A stretch of DNA of 64,000 nucleotides from Polaribacter sp. NJDZ03 (GCF_019263805.1 NZ_CP079195.1:3955001-4019000); one strand, 5' to 3'. Positions 16,041-25,597 are shown, counted from the stretch's first letter. The notes: a model not told the origin generated them from the sequence alone. Translations and numbers: made by a program.

Positions 16041-19000
16041 TTAATTTTTAAAATATTGTAATTCAAAAGTACTTTCTAGATAATTTGTTAATGCGTTTTG
16101 TGCCTCTAATTCAGATTGAATAGCCTCTTTTATTAGTTGTGTAAAAGCGGTATAATCTATTTCACCTTCTTTATATGCAAATAAAGCACCCGTTTTTTGT
16201 TCTTTTATTAGCGGTAAAACTTGTTCTTTATAAAATAACCAAGAGGATTTCCATTTTTGATAATTTTCTTTCGCTTTAAATAATTTAGATTGCACTTCTT
16301 TTTTCTGAAACGCTACATTTGCCTCAGCAATGGCTTTATCTATTTTAGCCGTTTTAATTTGTGCTTTCGTAGTTCCCGATAAAAACGGAATAGTTACACC
16401 TGCTTGATAGGTGTAAAACCCAGAATTTCCTCCAACTTTTTGTAAGCCACCTTGAAGATTTAATTTTGGTAAATTTGCTGCTTTTGCAACTTTATAATTA
16501 GCAGCTGCTTCTGCAACCTGTAATTGAGAAAGACCATATAAAGGATGCGATTCAGCGGTAATTGTCTTTAAATTGATGGTGTTTAAACCATCAAATTGAT
16601 CAGAAACAGTGAAAAATTCATCAGAAACAAACCATAAATTAAACTGTTGTAGCGCAATAATATAAGTGCTATAGGCTTGTTCTGTTTTATTCTGAATTTG
16701 TAAACGTTGGTTTTTAGCCGCTAAATACTCTAATTTAGAAATAGTTTCTACTTCATAATTCAATGCTACCGATTTTTCAAAATTAACATAAATGGAATCT
16801 AATTCTTTGTATAATTTATAATTCCTTTTATTCTGAAATACTTTAGACCACGCTTTTTTAACTTCTAGTTCTAAATCTAATTCAGAAAGCTGAAATGCTT
16901 TTTCTGCCAATTGAATGCGTTGTTTTTGTAATTTTAATTTTGATGAAATTCCTAATACATCAATATTAGATTGCCCCAAACCTATGGAGGTATACACACC
17001 AGAATCATTACTGATTTCTTCTCCACTTGTATATATTTGAGTGGTTCCAAAATCGAACGCAGTACTTTTTAGTGATTGTTGTTTATCAATTTCTAACTGA
17101 CGTTGTTTTAAACTCGGATAGTTTTCTTTTGATAATTGAACCGCATCTTCTATAGAAATAACTGGTAGTTTATCTGTAGATTCTTGTGCATTACTTGCAA
17201 TTGGCAACAAGAGCATAAAAACGATAACAGCTGTAGTTGTTACGAGTTTTTTATTCATTTTAAAAGTTAATGTTTTGTTTTCTACCCAATGATATAAAAT
17301 AGGTAAAACGAATAATGTTAATAGCGTAGAGGTCAATAACCCACCAATTACAACTGTTGCTAAAGGTCTTTGTACCTCTGCGCCTGCAGATGCGGAAATT
17401 GCCATTGGTAAAAAACCTAAAACATCTGTAAAGGCCGTTAACATTATGGGTCTAATACGTCTTTTTGTACCTTCTATAATTCGGTCTTTTAAATTAGTAA
17501 CACCTTCTTCTTTTAGTTCATTTAATCCGCTAATCATTACCAATCCGTTAAGAACAGCAACACCAAAGAGCACAATAAAACCAACGCCTGCCGAAATACT
17601 AAAAGGCATATCTCTAAGCCATAATGCTACCACACCGCCAATGGTTGCCATAGGTATTGCGATGTAAATTATTAAGGTTTGTGGTAATGATTTTAAGGCA
17701 AAATAAATCAATACAAAAATAAGTAACAATGCTATCGGAACAACAGTTTGCAAACGATTACTAGCACGTTCTAAGTTTTCGAAAGCACCGCCATAGCGGA
17801 TAAAATAACCAGCTGGCAATTTTAATTTTGCATCTAATTTTACTTTAATTTCTTCTACTAAAGATTTTACATCACGTCCTCTAACATTAATACCAACATA
17901 GGTTCTTCTATTGGTGTTGTCTCTACTTATTTGCATTGGACCCGATTTATAACTTACATCGGCAACTTCGCGAAGCGGAATTTGTACACCAGAAGGCAAG
18001 TTGATAAATAAGTTTTGTACGTCTGAGATGTCTTTTCTATTATTAGAATTTAAACGGACTACTAGATCAAAACGTTTTTCACCTTCAAAAATAATACCTG
18101 CATTTCCTCCTGCAAATGCAGATTGCACAATCTTATTCAGACTGTTTATTTGCAAGCCGTATTGCGCTAACTTACTTCTGTTATACGTAATGGTTATTTG
18201 TGGTAAACCTGTGGTAGCTTCCGCTTTCATATCACCAATGCCTTCTGTTCCTGCAATAATTTTAGTAATTTCTTCGGCTTTTTGAGAAAGGATATCAATG
18301 TCTTCGCCATAAATTTTTATGGCAATGTCTTCACGGACTCCTTCTAATAACTCATTAAAACGCATTTCCATAGGTTGTGTAAATTCGTAATTTACCCCAG
18401 GAATCATTTCAATAGCCTTTTTCATTTTATCAATCAACTCATCTTTAGAAGTTACCGTTGTCCATTGATCTTTAGGTTTTAGAATTACAAAAACATCAGC
18501 AATATCCATTGGCATTGGGTCGGTAGGTATTTCTGCAACACCAATACGACTCACAACTTTTTCTACTTCAGGAAACTTGGCTTTTACAATTTGCTCAATT
18601 TTTGTAGTCGTTTCAATGGTTTCTGTTAGTGAACTTCCTGGTTTTAAAATGGCATGAAAAGCAATATCACCTTCATCTAATTGTGGAATAAATTCGCCAC
18701 CCATTTTTGTAAACATAAATACTGTAATTCCGAATAAAACTACGGAGACACCAATAATCAATTTCCCTTTTTTTAAGGCTTTTTCTAATAAAGGTTGATA
18801 CTTGCGTTCTGCCCAATGCACAAAACGATCTCCGTACGATTTTTTATCAGATTTTGGAGCTCTTAAAATTAAGGCAGAAATCATTGGTACATAGGTTAAA
18901 CATAATAACATAGCACCAATCATAGCGAAGATGAAAGTCAATGCCATTGGTTTAAACATTTTTCCTTCAATACCTTCTAGTGCAAGAATTGGTAGAAAAA

Positions 19001-20375
19001 CTATTAGAATAATAAGCTGACCAAAAAAGGCAGCATTCATCATCTTTTTAGAAGATTTAGAAGCAATTCCGTTACGTTCTTCTTGAGATAATTTTTTCTT
19101 TTTAAGTACTTGTGATGTTATTAAGAAAACGGTGCTTTCTACAATAATTACAGCACCATCAACAATAATTCCGAAATCGATAGCACCCAAACTCATTAAG
19201 TTTGCCCAAACGCCAAAAACGTGCATTAGTATAAAAGCAAATAATAAAGACAACGGAATTGTGGAGGCAACAATTAAACCACCGCGCCAGTTTCCTAATA
19301 AGAAAATCAGCACAAAAATGACTATTAAAGCCCCTTCCACTAAATTTCCGGAAACGGTAGAAATGGTTTCGCCAATTAATTTACTTCTATCTAATAACGG
19401 TTCTATAACAACGCCTTCTGGTAACGACTTTTCTATTTCAGTCATTCTTAACTTTACGGCTTCTATAACTTCGTTAGAGTTTGCACCTTTAAGCATCATT
19501 ACCAAACCACCAACAACTTCGCCCTCTCCGTCTTGGGTTAATGCGCCATAACGAATGGCTGCTCCATATTGAACGGTTGCAATATCACCAATAGTAATTG
19601 GAATATTATTGGTGTTTTTTATAACAATTTGTCTAATATCTTCTAAATTTCTAGCCAATCCTTCTCCACGAATAAAGTTTGCTTGATGATTTTTTTCGAT
19701 ATAAGCACCTCCAGTATTTTGATTATTAGCTTCCAAAGCTTCAAAAACATCGGTAATGGTTAATCCAATTGCTTTTAATTCATTCGGATCTACGGCAACT
19801 TCATATTGCTTAATTTTTCCGCCTATGGCGTTAACTTCAACAACACCTTTTACCATGGCCATTTGACGTTGTACAATCCAATCTTGCATAGTTCGCAAAT
19901 CGGTAATTGAGTATTTGTCTTTAAATGCGGGCTTAACTTTTAAGGTATACTGATAAATTTCTCCTAGACCAGAAGAGATGGGGCCCATAGATGGTTCTCC
20001 AAATCCTTCGGGAATTTGAGCTTTAATATCGTTCAGTTTTTCTGCAACTAATTGACGTGGTAAATACGTGCCCATAGCGTCATCAAAAACAACAGTAACT
20101 ACGGATAAACCAAAACGAGAAATAGAACGAATTTCTTGAACATTTGGTAGGTTACTCATAGCAACTTCTACCGGATAGGTTATTATTTGCTCAATATCTT
20201 CGGTACCTAAATTAGGTGCTTGGGTAATTACTTGTACTTGGTTGTTGGTAATATCGGGTACGGCATCAATAGGTACTTTGGTCATGCTCCAAATACCTGC
20301 CACAACAATGGTAAGCGTGAGCAAACCAATAATAAATTTATTATTGATTGAAAAATCAATGATTTTATTAATCAT
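16041..20375 (-). CDS. czcA: CzcA-type heavy-metal RND pump fused to a TolC-like outer-membrane channel domain
   Basis: 1444 residues, about 400 longer than a usual HME-RND pump. Residues 1-1039 are a complete pump: TM1 near residue 15, ITQAPNLGTEDIEQ, twelve predicted transmembrane segments, and the TM4 signature DFGIIVDGAVIIVE typical of the Zn/Co/Cd (HME1) subgroup. From residue 1040 (codon at 17258-17256) a second protein starts with its own signal-peptide-like segment MNKKLVTTTAVIVFMLLLPI ending ASNAQE, followed by an OEP/TolC-type helical channel domain (ISIEDAVQLSKENYPSLKQRQ). No stop or frameshift separates the two, so this is one continuous frame. The internal signal sequence suggests cleavage or independent internal initiation to release an outer-membrane CzcC-like channel. 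Confidence 0.92.
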   Translation of the reverse strand: MINKIIDFSINNKFIIGLLTLTIVVAGIWSMTKVPIDAVPDITNNQVQVITQAPNLGTEDIEQIITYPVEVAMSNLPNVQEIRSISRFGLSVVTVVFDDAMGTYLPRQLVAEKLNDIKAQIPEGFGEPSMGPISSGLGEIYQYTLKVKPAFKDKYSITDLRTMQDWIVQRQMAMVKGVVEVNAIGGKIKQYEVAVDPNELKAIGLTITDVFEALEANNQNTGGAYIEKNHQANFIRGEGLARNLEDIRQIVIKNTNNIPITIGDIATVQYGAAIRYGALTQDGEGEVVGGLVMMLKGANSNEVIEAVKLRMTEIEKSLPEGVVIEPLLDRSKLIGETISTVSGNLVEGALIVIFVLIFLLGNWRGGLIVASTIPLSLLFAFILMHVFGVWANLMSLGAIDFGIIVDGAVIIVESTVFLITSQVLKKKKLSQEERNGIASKSSKKMMNAAFFGQLIILIVFLPILALEGIEGKMFKPMALTFIFAMIGAMLLCLTYVPMISALILRAPKSDKKSYGDRFVHWAERKYQPLLEKALKKGKLIIGVSVVLFGITVFMFTKMGGEFIPQLDEGDIAFHAILKPGSSLTETIETTTKIEQIVKAKFPEVEKVVSRIGVAEIPTDPMPMDIADVFVILKPKDQWTTVTSKDELIDKMKKAIEMIPGVNYEFTQPMEMRFNELLEGVREDIAIKIYGEDIDILSQKAEEITKIIAGTEGIGDMKAEATTGLPQITITYNRSKLAQYGLQINSLNKIVQSAFAGGNAGIIFEGEKRFDLVVRLNSNNRKDISDVQNLFINLPSGVQIPLREVADVSYKSGPMQISRDNTNRRTYVGINVRGRDVKSLVEEIKVKLDAKLKLPAGYFIRYGGAFENLERASNRLQTVVPIALLLIFVLIYFALKSLPQTLIIYIAIPMATIGGVVALWLRDMPFSISAGVGFIVLFGVAVLNGLVMISGLNELKEEGVTNLKDRIIEGTKRRIRPIMLTAFTDVLGFLPMAISASAGAEVQRPLATVVIGGLLTSTLLTLFVLPILYHWVENKTLTFKMNKKLVTTTAVIVFMLLLPIASNAQESTDKLPVISIEDAVQLSKENYPSLKQRQLEIDKQQSLKSTAFDFGTTQIYTSGEEISNDSGVYTSIGLGQSNIDVLGISSKLKLQKQRIQLAEKAFQLSELDLELEVKKAWSKVFQNKRNYKLYKELDSIYVNFEKSVALNYEVETISKLEYLAAKNQRLQIQNKTEQAYSTYIIALQQFNLWFVSDEFFTVSDQFDGLNTINLKTITAESHPLYGLSQLQVAEAAANYKVAKAANLPKLNLQGGLQKVGGNSGFYTYQAGVTIPFLSGTTKAQIKTAKIDKAIAEANVAFQKKEVQSKLFKAKENYQKWKSSWLFYKEQVLPLIKEQKTGALFAYKEGEIDYTAFTQLIKEAIQSELEAQNALTNYLESTFELQYFKN

Positions 20376-20486
20376 AAAAAAAGGTTTAATTCAGTGAGAT
20401 TTCTCGATACAATTCAATTAGAATTGTTCGAAATTAAATGAGCTAAATGCTCAAGTTTGGATATAAGTATCCTCTAAAAAACTGAA

Positions 20487-20795
20487 TTATGCTATTGGAG
20501 GCTGTAAAATAGAAGAAGTATAATTTTTCTCTGAGCCGTTTAAAAAGAAAAAATCTTGTGTAGAAATCTCAGAAACCTTATTTTTTATAAATGTTACTTG
20601 AAGATCTGTAGCATTTACATGACAACATTGGCAAATGCAAAAAGGAGAGCACAAGTCTGTGCCTTCATGCTGATGATCGTCTGTTATCTGTGACGTTTTA
20701 GTTTTAACAATATCATTAGGCACCACAAAATCTGCACAAGGTGTTAAGTTGAGCGCAAAAATATAAATGGCTAATAAAAATGTTAAAAATTTCAT
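20487..20795 (-). CDS. DUF6660-like small Cys/His-rich exported protein
   Basis: 102 residues with an N-terminal signal peptide (MKFLTFLLAIYIFALNLTPC), a DDHQHEGTD His patch and a cysteine cluster CSPFCICQCCH near residues 49-59. This resembles small DUF6660-type proteins found at the head of Bacteroidota metal-efflux operons. It may be a periplasmic metal-binding or sensing peptide, but function is unknown. It is the first gene of the efflux operon (gap of 111 nt to czcA) and lies directly behind a strong operator-promoter. Confidence 0.75.
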   Translation of the reverse strand: MKFLTFLLAIYIFALNLTPCADFVVPNDIVKTKTSQITDDHQHEGTDLCSPFCICQCCHVNATDLQVTFIKNKVSEISTQDFFFLNGSEKNYTSSILQPPIA

Positions 20796-20800
20796 TGATG

Positions 20801-20836
20801 CAAATATAAGAACTTATTGTTGCAATGGTATTGCAA
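20801..20836 (-). promoter_or_regulatory. Promoter with perfect palindromic operator for the metal-efflux operon
   Basis: On the minus strand TATATTTG (20801-20808) is a perfect -7 box, only 5 nt before the ATG at 20795, implying an almost leaderless transcript. Eleven nucleotides upstream lies the perfect inverted repeat TTGCAAT-GGT-ATTGCAA (20820-20836), placed between the -7 and -33 positions where a bound repressor would block RNA polymerase. A related palindrome precedes the P-type ATPase gene. Confidence 0.65.
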
Positions 20837-20938
20837 ATAGATGATTGAATTTAATCTGCCTTAGATTTATATAATGCCTAAATATTTTTTAATTTTATGA
20901 TAGAATAAAAGGTTGTTTTTTATAAAAATGGTTACTAT

Positions 20939-22435
20939 TTATTCTTCGGATATATTTTCACGATAACTCATTCCGTTTTTATCAAATGCGTCACAAACTT
21001 CTTTTAAACTGTGGTCATTATCTAATAAAATAACAAGCGTATCGTTTGCTTCAATAACAGTTGCGCCTCCAGGGCGTACAAATTTACCATCTCTTTTTAT
21101 CATACTAATAAATGCACAGGTTGGAAAGTGTAAATCTACAATCCGTTTATTAACAGCGGTACTATCTGCAGGAATTTCTAATTCTTTCATAGCAGATTTA
21201 GGTAAATTTAAAATATAGCGTTCATTCTCTGCAAAAGGTTTTGTCTTTTCTGGTAAGGCAACATTTAACCATTTAGAAAAAAGAGATAATGTGGTACCTT
21301 GTATTAATACAGAGGTTACGGAGATAAAAAATACAATATTAAAAATAACATTTGCCTTATCTATTCCCGCTAAAAGCGGATAGGTTGCAAACACAATAGG
21401 CACAGCGCCACGTAAACCAACCCAAGAAATATACAAACGCCTGCGAAGTTTCATTTTAAAAAACAGTAAACTGATAAAAACACTTACAGGTCTGGCAACT
21501 AAAATTAAAAAGATAGAAATTAACATTCCAACGCCCATATAAGGGATTATTTCTGAAGGAAAAACAAGCAAACCTAAGGTAAGGAATAATACAATTTGCA
21601 TAAGCCAAGCCATACCATCAAACATTTTTAAAATGGTAGATTTATGTATTAAATCTTGGTTTCCTAAATAAACAGCACAAATATAAATTGCTAAAAACCC
21701 GTTTCCACCAACAGCATCTGTAGCCGAAAAAGTAATAAACATAAGGGCAATTACTAAAACAGGATACAATCCTTCAAAGTCTAGTTTAATTTTATTAATG
21801 ATAATCTTACTTAACTTACCAAAACCAAAACCCGCAATTCCACCAAAAATCATTTGCTGAAAAAACATTGGAATTATAGAAGTAATACTTAAATCTTGGT
21901 TGATTACTAAAGTTAAAAAAGCCAATGTTAGCACATAGGCCATAGGATCATTACTTCCGCTTTCTAGTTCTAAGGTTTGTCTTAAATTGTTTTTTAAAGC
22001 TAAATTTTTAGATCTTAAAATAGAAAAAACAGCTGCAGCATCTGTAGAGGATACAATGGAACCTAACAACAAACTTTCATAGATTGTAAAATCTGTAACA
22101 TACCAAACAAAAGTACCTAAGGTAAGTGCAGTAAGTAAAACCCCTACGGTAGATAAAACAAACCCTTCTTTAAGAATTGGTTTTATCGCTTTAAAATTGG
22201 TGTCTAAACCACCAGAAAACAAGATGAAGTTTAGAGAAACAACACCTATAAATTGTGCCATTTTAGGATCGTCAAAACGAATACCTCCAATACCTTCTGA
22301 ACCCGCCATCATACCTATTGCTAAGAAAAGGATTAAAGTTGGTACTCCAAATTTATAAGAAGTTTTACCAACAATAATACTTATAAAAAGTAATATAGAG
22401 CCAACTAATAATATGTTCTCAATGGTTAAATTCAT
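20939..22435 (-). CDS. Potassium/proton antiporter (CPA1, NhaP2/CvrA-like)
   Basis: 498 residues. Residues 1-385 hold about twelve transmembrane segments of a cation/proton antiporter, with the conserved SSTDAAAVFSILR and ESGSNDPMAY blocks that carry the essential acidic residues, and RGAVPIVFATYPL near the end of the membrane part. The C-terminal ~100 residues form an RCK_C/TrkA-C-like domain (VDLHFPTCAFISMIKRDGKF, ATVIEANDTLVILLD), a ligand-sensing module that gates K+ antiport. It is separated from both neighbouring metal clusters and is probably monocistronic. Confidence 0.88.
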   Translation of the reverse strand: MNLTIENILLVGSILLFISIIVGKTSYKFGVPTLILFLAIGMMAGSEGIGGIRFDDPKMAQFIGVVSLNFILFSGGLDTNFKAIKPILKEGFVLSTVGVLLTALTLGTFVWYVTDFTIYESLLLGSIVSSTDAAAVFSILRSKNLALKNNLRQTLELESGSNDPMAYVLTLAFLTLVINQDLSITSIIPMFFQQMIFGGIAGFGFGKLSKIIINKIKLDFEGLYPVLVIALMFITFSATDAVGGNGFLAIYICAVYLGNQDLIHKSTILKMFDGMAWLMQIVLFLTLGLLVFPSEIIPYMGVGMLISIFLILVARPVSVFISLLFFKMKLRRRLYISWVGLRGAVPIVFATYPLLAGIDKANVIFNIVFFISVTSVLIQGTTLSLFSKWLNVALPEKTKPFAENERYILNLPKSAMKELEIPADSTAVNKRIVDLHFPTCAFISMIKRDGKFVRPGGATVIEANDTLVILLDNDHSLKEVCDAFDKNGMSYRENISEE

Positions 22436-22500
22436 TATTTTAAGATCTTAAATACGTAAAAGCAAATTTAGTTTTTTAGATATTAAATTACTGAAAATAA

Positions 22501-23541
22501 TTACGCTTTTAAATAATATTTTTTACGCAACCAAAAAGAAACTCTCACCAAAAGTATTAAAGCAGGTACTTCAACCAATGGACCAATGACACCTGCAAAT
22601 GCTTGTCCGGAATTTAGACCAAAAACAGCAATTGCAACAGCTATTGCTAATTCAAAATTATTACCCGCTGCTGTAAATGCAACGGCAGCTGTTTTGTCAT
22701 ATTCTGCTCCTGTTGCTTTAGTAACAAAAAAGCCGATGATGAACATAATAGTAAAATAGACTAAAAGTGGCACCGCAATAATTAAAACATCCATTGGTAT
22801 TTCTACAATTAATTCTCCTTTTAAAGAAAACATTACCACAATTGTAAATAACAATGCAATTAATGTCATAGGCGAAATAGTAGGAATAAATTTATTTGTG
22901 TACCAATCTTCTCCTTTTAATTTAACTAAAATAAGTCGACTTAAAATTCCCAATACAAACGGAATTCCTAAATAAATAGCCACACTCTCTGCAATGGTTG
23001 CAACTGAAATATCTACAATTGCACCTTCAAAACCAAAATAGGGTGGAAGCACCGTGATAAATAGCCACGCATAAAAACTGTATGCAAAGACTTGAAAGAT
23101 ACTGTTTAAAGCGACTAATCCTGCTCCGTATTCAGCACTTCCTTCTGCTAAATCATTCCAAACTAAAACCATGGCAATACAACGCGCCAAACCAATTAAA
23201 ATAAGTCCGACCATATATTCTGGGTAGTCGCGTAAAAAAGTAATCGCCAAAAAGAACATTAAAACAGGACCAACAATCCAGTTTAAAATTAGTGAAATGG
23301 ATAAGATTTTGGTGTTCTTAAAAACCTTAGGTAAAAGTGTGTAGTTTACTTTCGCCAAAGGCGGATACATCATTAATATCAATCCGATGGCAATAGGAAT
23401 ATTTGTGGTTCCGCTGCTAAATGAATTGATAATATTTGGAAAAGTAGGAATAAAATACCCTAAACTCACTCCAATTGCCATGGCAACAAATATCCATAAG
23501 GTTAAATAACTATCTAGAAAACTTAATTTTTTTGAAGCCAT
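22501..23541 (-). CDS. arsB: ACR3 family arsenite efflux transporter
   Basis: 346 residues with ten hydrophobic segments, fitting the Acr3 (bile/arsenite/riboflavin transporter) family: [10 protein letters not shown] in TM2, [20 protein letters not shown] in the TM4 region carrying the conserved cysteine, and the helix-breaking [16 protein letters not shown] near the C-terminus. It extrudes arsenite across the inner membrane. Its start is 2 nt from the stop of the arsenate-reductase-like gene, so the two are co-translated in one ars operon. Confidence 0.93.
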   Translation of the reverse strand: MASKKLSFLDSYLTLWIFVAMAIGVSLGYFIPTFPNIINSFSSGTTNIPIAIGLILMMYPPLAKVNYTLLPKVFKNTKILSISLILNWIVGPVLMFFLAITFLRDYPEYMVGLILIGLARCIAMVLVWNDLAEGSAEYGAGLVALNSIFQVFAYSFYAWLFITVLPPYFGFEGAIVDISVATIAESVAIYLGIPFVLGILSRLILVKLKGEDWYTNKFIPTISPMTLIALLFTIVVMFSLKGELIVEIPMDVLIIAVPLLVYFTIMFIIGFFVTKATGAEYDKTAAVAFTAAGNNFELAIAVAIAVFGLNSGQAFAGVIGPLVEVPALILLVRVSFWLRKKYYLKA

Positions 23542-23543
23542 TT

Positions 23544-24176
23544 TTATAAATTTACTTGTGAGAAAACGTAAAATAATTCCGTTGCAATTTGCAAGCTTCT
23601 TTCTTGGTATTTTTCTGCCTGTTGAGGTGTGTTGTCAAATGCCTTTGGATCATCAAAAGTAATTGGAATGCGTTTTTCTGCACCTGCAATAATCGGACAA
23701 CCACCATCTGCTTGCGAGCAAGTCATAATTGCTGCAAACTCAGATTTCGGGTTAAAATCGTCATCTAACCTTTTAGAAAACCCAATTATAGGATGTGCAT
23801 TGTCTCCGTATTTTATGCTATAAACAGGGTTTTTACCTTCAGCAATTCTTTTAATCTGAAAACCTTGATTTTTCAACGTTTCAGCAGCTATTGGAAAAAG
23901 AGCAGTAGCTTCTGTTCCGCCAGAATAACAAAATACATTTTTAACGTTAAAATAGCTCGCCATTGCTTGCGCCCAAACTTGTGATAAATGACTTCTTCTA
24001 GAATTGTGGGTACAAATAAAGTTGATTCTAATTTCTTGTTGATTAGAAACTTTTTCCTGAATAAAATCTGCTAACGGCTGTAAAACAGTTTTACGTTCTT
24101 CTGTAATCGAGGCAAAGTTTAAACCTTTAATTACCTTTTCTATTTCTGAAAATAGGGTAGTTTGTGTTGTGATCAT
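23544..24176 (-). CDS. arsC: ArsC-type low-molecular-weight phosphatase/arsenate reductase
   Basis: 210 residues with the LMW-phosphatase fold. The phosphate/arsenate-binding P-loop reads [11 protein letters not shown] (CX5R with H-N-S-R-R-S as in thioredoxin-coupled arsenate reductases), preceded by a ~50-residue extension. Later features are [37 protein letters not shown] with two cysteines that could serve the disulfide relay, and the [11 protein letters not shown] aspartate block. Next to ACR3 and arsR it most likely reduces arsenate to arsenite for export. Confidence 0.88.
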   Translation of the reverse strand: MITTQTTLFSEIEKVIKGLNFASITEERKTVLQPLADFIQEKVSNQQEIRINFICTHNSRRSHLSQVWAQAMASYFNVKNVFCYSGGTEATALFPIAAETLKNQGFQIKRIAEGKNPVYSIKYGDNAHPIIGFSKRLDDDFNPKSEFAAIMTCSQADGGCPIIAGAEKRIPITFDDPKAFDNTPQQAEKYQERSLQIATELFYVFSQVNL

Positions 24177-24258
24177 TATTTCTAAAAGTTGATTTTTTTT
24201 ATTTTTGGTAAGCTTGTTAAGTTTTTTTTAAAACAATAGGAGTGTTGTTTTATTTTGC

Positions 24259-24339
24259 GTAAATCTGTGAAATCTGTGGGGTAATATTGGATAGATTAAT
24301 ATTATTTCCCGCAGATTGCGCAGATGTTCGCAGATTTTT
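24259..24339. repeat. Intergenic palindromic repeat (AATCTGTG / CGCAGATT type)
   Basis: Imperfect hairpin: AAATCTGTGAAATCTGTGGGG on the left and CCCGCAGATTGCGCAGAT on the right around an AT-rich loop. The CGCAGATTGCGCAGAT word is a familiar flavobacterial intergenic repeat. It lies in the 204-nt gap inside the ars cluster and may act as a partial terminator or mRNA-stability element. Confidence 0.6.
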
Positions 24340-24380
24340 TTGAGTATTATAATTAAAATTAATAGAACTTCATGTTCTAT

Positions 24381-24848
24381 TTAGCAACAACCGCCTCCAG
24401 GTGTACAAGTGTTTGCAACTGGTATGTCTGAAAATTGTAATTTTGGTTTTTCTTCCGGAATTCCGCAATTGTCTTTTGCCAAACAATCTGTTTGTTTAGA
24501 AGTTAGTAAGAAGTTTGTTCCATCAAAATCAAGACCAAATTTACCAATGGTTTCTGCTTGGTATTCCACTTCAATTTCTAGATTTCCGATGCCTAAAACC
24601 TTTTCAGAAAGTTCTATAATGTTTAATAGTTTTTCTGGATGCAATCTGTGGTTATAGTCATCTGCGTTCCAAAGTTGAAAGTTTACTACTTCTTCGTTTC
24701 TAACGGTTCCTCCACAATCAATAAAATTTTTGGTAATTTTTCCAACTTCTGTAACATGAAAATGATTGGGTACTAATTCTCCGTTTGGTAATTGAAAACC
24801 AATTGTTTTTAAAGCTTTTAATGCTACTTTTACTTCTGATAGGTTCAT
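24381..24848 (-). CDS. DUF6428-like protein of the ars cluster
   Basis: 155 residues when started at the ATG at 24848 (MNLSEVKVALKALKTIGFQL); a longer frame would run into arsR and its operator, so the short start is preferred. The protein has HFHVTEVG, FIDCGGTVRNEE, LEIEVEYQAETIGKF and a cysteine-rich end (TCTPGGGCC), with CLAKDNCG in between. It matches the DUF6428 type of protein linked to arsenic operons; the cysteines may bind As(III), which is inference. It is preceded by a candidate ArsR operator of its own. Confidence 0.75.
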   Translation of the reverse strand: MNLSEVKVALKALKTIGFQLPNGELVPNHFHVTEVGKITKNFIDCGGTVRNEEVVNFQLWNADDYNHRLHPEKLLNIIELSEKVLGIGNLEIEVEYQAETIGKFGLDFDGTNFLLTSKQTDCLAKDNCGIPEEKPKLQFSDIPVANTCTPGGGCC

Positions 24849-24863
24849 ATTCTTATATTTGTT

Positions 24864-24884
24864 TATTGCAATTTTGCGATTAAT
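24864..24884 (-). promoter_or_regulatory. Candidate ArsR operator before the DUF6428 gene
   Basis: The 21-nt stretch TATTGCAATTTTGCGATTAA (plus T) matches the one upstream of arsR (25250-25270) at 17 of 21 positions in the same orientation. Each contains the 8-nt palindrome ATTGCAAT followed by an ACGAT/GCGAT half-site. It lies 16-36 nt before the DUF6428 start. Confidence 0.5.
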
Positions 24885-24898
24885 ATTTATAAATTTTT

Positions 24899-25231
24899 TT
24901 AACAGCAATCTGTTTTTTGAGATACATCTTGATCTAAAAACTCTGACATCACTGTTTTCATTGCTGTCCAGTTTTCTTTGTGAATACAGTAACAAACGCG
25001 AGTTCCTTCTACGTTTCCTTTTATCAACCCTAAATGTTTCAATTCTTTTAAATGTTGAGAAATTGTTGGTTGCGCCAATCCTATTTCACTTACTAAATCT
25101 CCACATACACAAGAATCAATTTTAAACAAATGTTGTAAAATAGTAACTCTTGCTGGATGACCAAAAACTTTTGCAAACAAGGCAATTTCATTTTGTTGAT
25201 CGGTAAACATTTCAGTTTTTGCTAATCCCAT
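24899..25231 (-). CDS. arsR: ArsR family metalloregulator
   Basis: 110 residues, a single winged-helix domain. The metal-sensing pair lies in the SCVCGDLVSEIG segment at the start of helix alpha3, the classical ELCVCDL-type As(III) site. The recognition helix reads LAQPTISQHLKELKHLGLI and the wing GTRVCYC. A vicinal pair ends the protein (DCC). It should repress the ars genes until As(III) binds. It is the first gene of the minus-strand cluster, with a candidate operator upstream of itself and a second one before the next gene. Confidence 0.93.
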   Translation of the reverse strand: MGLAKTEMFTDQQNEIALFAKVFGHPARVTILQHLFKIDSCVCGDLVSEIGLAQPTISQHLKELKHLGLIKGNVEGTRVCYCIHKENWTAMKTVMSEFLDQDVSQKTDCC

Positions 25232-25249
25232 TTTGTTTCTTTATTTATT

Positions 25250-25270
25250 CATTGCAATATTACGATAAAT
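25250..25270 (-). promoter_or_regulatory. Candidate ArsR operator overlapping the arsR promoter
   Basis: The site CATTGCAATATTACGATAAA (plus T) lies 19-39 nt before the arsR ATG. Its minus strand contains TAATATTG (25254-25261), one mismatch from the -7 consensus, so bound ArsR would cover the core promoter. It is paired with the similar site at 24864-24884. Confidence 0.5.
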
Positions 25271-25456
25271 AATTTAGTTAAGAAATATTCTTTTTGAATT
25301 TTATATAAGAAGGTATTAGCATTATTTTATTTTTACTGTTTGTGTATCTGAAAAAGTAAGTTCTTTATGAAACTAAACTTAATTTAGTTTTTAAATATTG
25401 ATTATAACCTTCTTAAAGAAAGTACTATTTAGGTTTTTATTAAAACCAAAATAGTA

Positions 25457-25521
25457 TCATTTCGAGATAAGGAGAAACCTGATATTAGGTAACTTTATGT
25501 GATTTCTCCCTATGGTTGAAA
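25457..25521. repeat. Intergenic palindromic repeat (TTTCGA...GGAGAAA type)
   Basis: TCATTTCGAGATAAGGAGAAA on the left pairs imperfectly with GATTTCTCCCTATGGTTGAAA on the right. It is a degenerate member of the flavobacterial repeat family carrying TTTCGA and GGAGAAATC words. It occupies the middle of the 366-nt gap between arsR and yhdH; the rest of the gap shows only AT-rich DNA and the arsR promoter. Confidence 0.55.
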
Positions 25522-25597
25522 ATCTAAACATTGGGGGCATTTTATTTGATATTTTTAACCTCTAATATCAGAAGGTTTTTATCAATTATTTAATATT

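Noticed and set aside
24849..24995. 49-codon N-terminal extension of the DUF6428-like gene
   Set aside because: It would cover the candidate operator and overlap arsR by about 100 nt; the ATG at 24848 gives the expected family start.
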